Shown: piece by piece, positions 42,185 to 42,281 of the stretch | Layout of the letters: every line of letters starts with the position of its first letter | Position numbering within the stretch: the first letter of the stretch is position 1 | From: Tieghemiomyces parasiticus | Taxonomy: Eukaryota > Kickxellomycota > Dimargaritomycetes > Dimargaritales > Dimargaritaceae | Length of the DNA: 42,281 nucleotides | Reading direction: 5' to 3' | NCBI GenBank assembly: GCA_027575765.1 | Contig: JANBPT010000351.1 | Location: 1-42,281, forward strand | Notes under the pieces: generated by a model | Databases searched by the model: none | Seen by the model: the letters and a program-made list of their open reading frames with translations, nothing else | What the model was told of the DNA's origin: nothing | Program-made: the position numbers and the translations under genes

Positions 42185-42281
42185 TCCTCTCCTCCTCCCT
42201 TTCCCTTTCCCTTTCCCTTTCTCTTTCTCTTTCTCTTTCCCATTCCCTTTCCCATTCCCATTCCCATTCCCATTCTCATTC
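42185..42281. repeat. C/T-rich hexamer tract (CCCTTT, then CTCTTT, then CCCATT units) at window end
   Basis: The last 97 nt are a degenerate 6-nt tandem array moving from CCCTTT to TCTCTTT-like and then CCCATT units. It runs into the window edge, so its full length is unknown. Confidence 0.85.

Noticed and set aside
42185..42281. Telomere
   Set aside because: Units are CCCTTT and CCCATT rather than CCCTAA, and they are irregular; at most a subtelomeric or simple repeat.

Overview
This looks like nuclear DNA of a fungus. The genes are GC- and CpG-rich and use the standard code; introns I could place are 113-629 nt, with GTAAGT-like donors and CTAAC/CTAAT-like branch sites. Protein content (GID4/Vid24, Ubp15/USP7, Ctf18, Apc15, a PTR2-type peptide transporter, ribosomal protein uL1, a PPR-like protein) is eukaryotic and fungal in flavour. 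I suspect an early-diverging lineage, but the sequence alone does not prove this.

Positions 1-26000 are a gene-rich half. In order: the start of RPL10A/uL1 (minus, running off the left edge), a large PPR-like protein (plus), GID4 (minus, three exons), APC15 (plus, two exons), a synergin-like AP-1 accessory protein (minus, five exons), UBP15/USP7 (plus, with a first coding exon that is only the ATG), a PTR2/POT oligopeptide transporter (plus) and CTF18 (minus, two exons). Several of these are visible only after joining exons, because their start codons lie in separate short exons. Four of the eight touch ubiquitin signalling, replication or trafficking (GID E3 receptor, APC/C subunit, deubiquitinase, Ctf18-RFC), but nothing suggests that they form a functional cluster; they are ordinary housekeeping neighbours.

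Positions 26000-42281 are a repeat-rich, CpG-poor half. It holds a tRNA-Leu(AAG) gene, a decayed Ty3/gypsy retrotransposon with a dUTPase domain between protease and reverse transcriptase, a pair of about 315-bp LTR-like repeats in inverted orientation, a tRNA-Asn(GTT) gene, a dispersed 5S rRNA gene, and five copies of a compact 133-bp mobile element. This element starts TGTG, ends CACCACA, and three copies are flanked by perfect 5-bp target duplications; one copy sits inside the retrotransposon gag region. Retrotransposon ORFs carry stops and active-site changes that are nearly all C-to-T or G-to-A, and the repeats are depleted of CpG, which points to cytosine methylation and deamination (or a RIP-like process). 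The window ends in a CCCTTT/CCCATT hexamer tract.

The most promising unexplained system is the 133-bp element and its possible dependence on the retrotransposon integrase, followed by the dUTPase-bearing retroelement and its association with Pol III genes.
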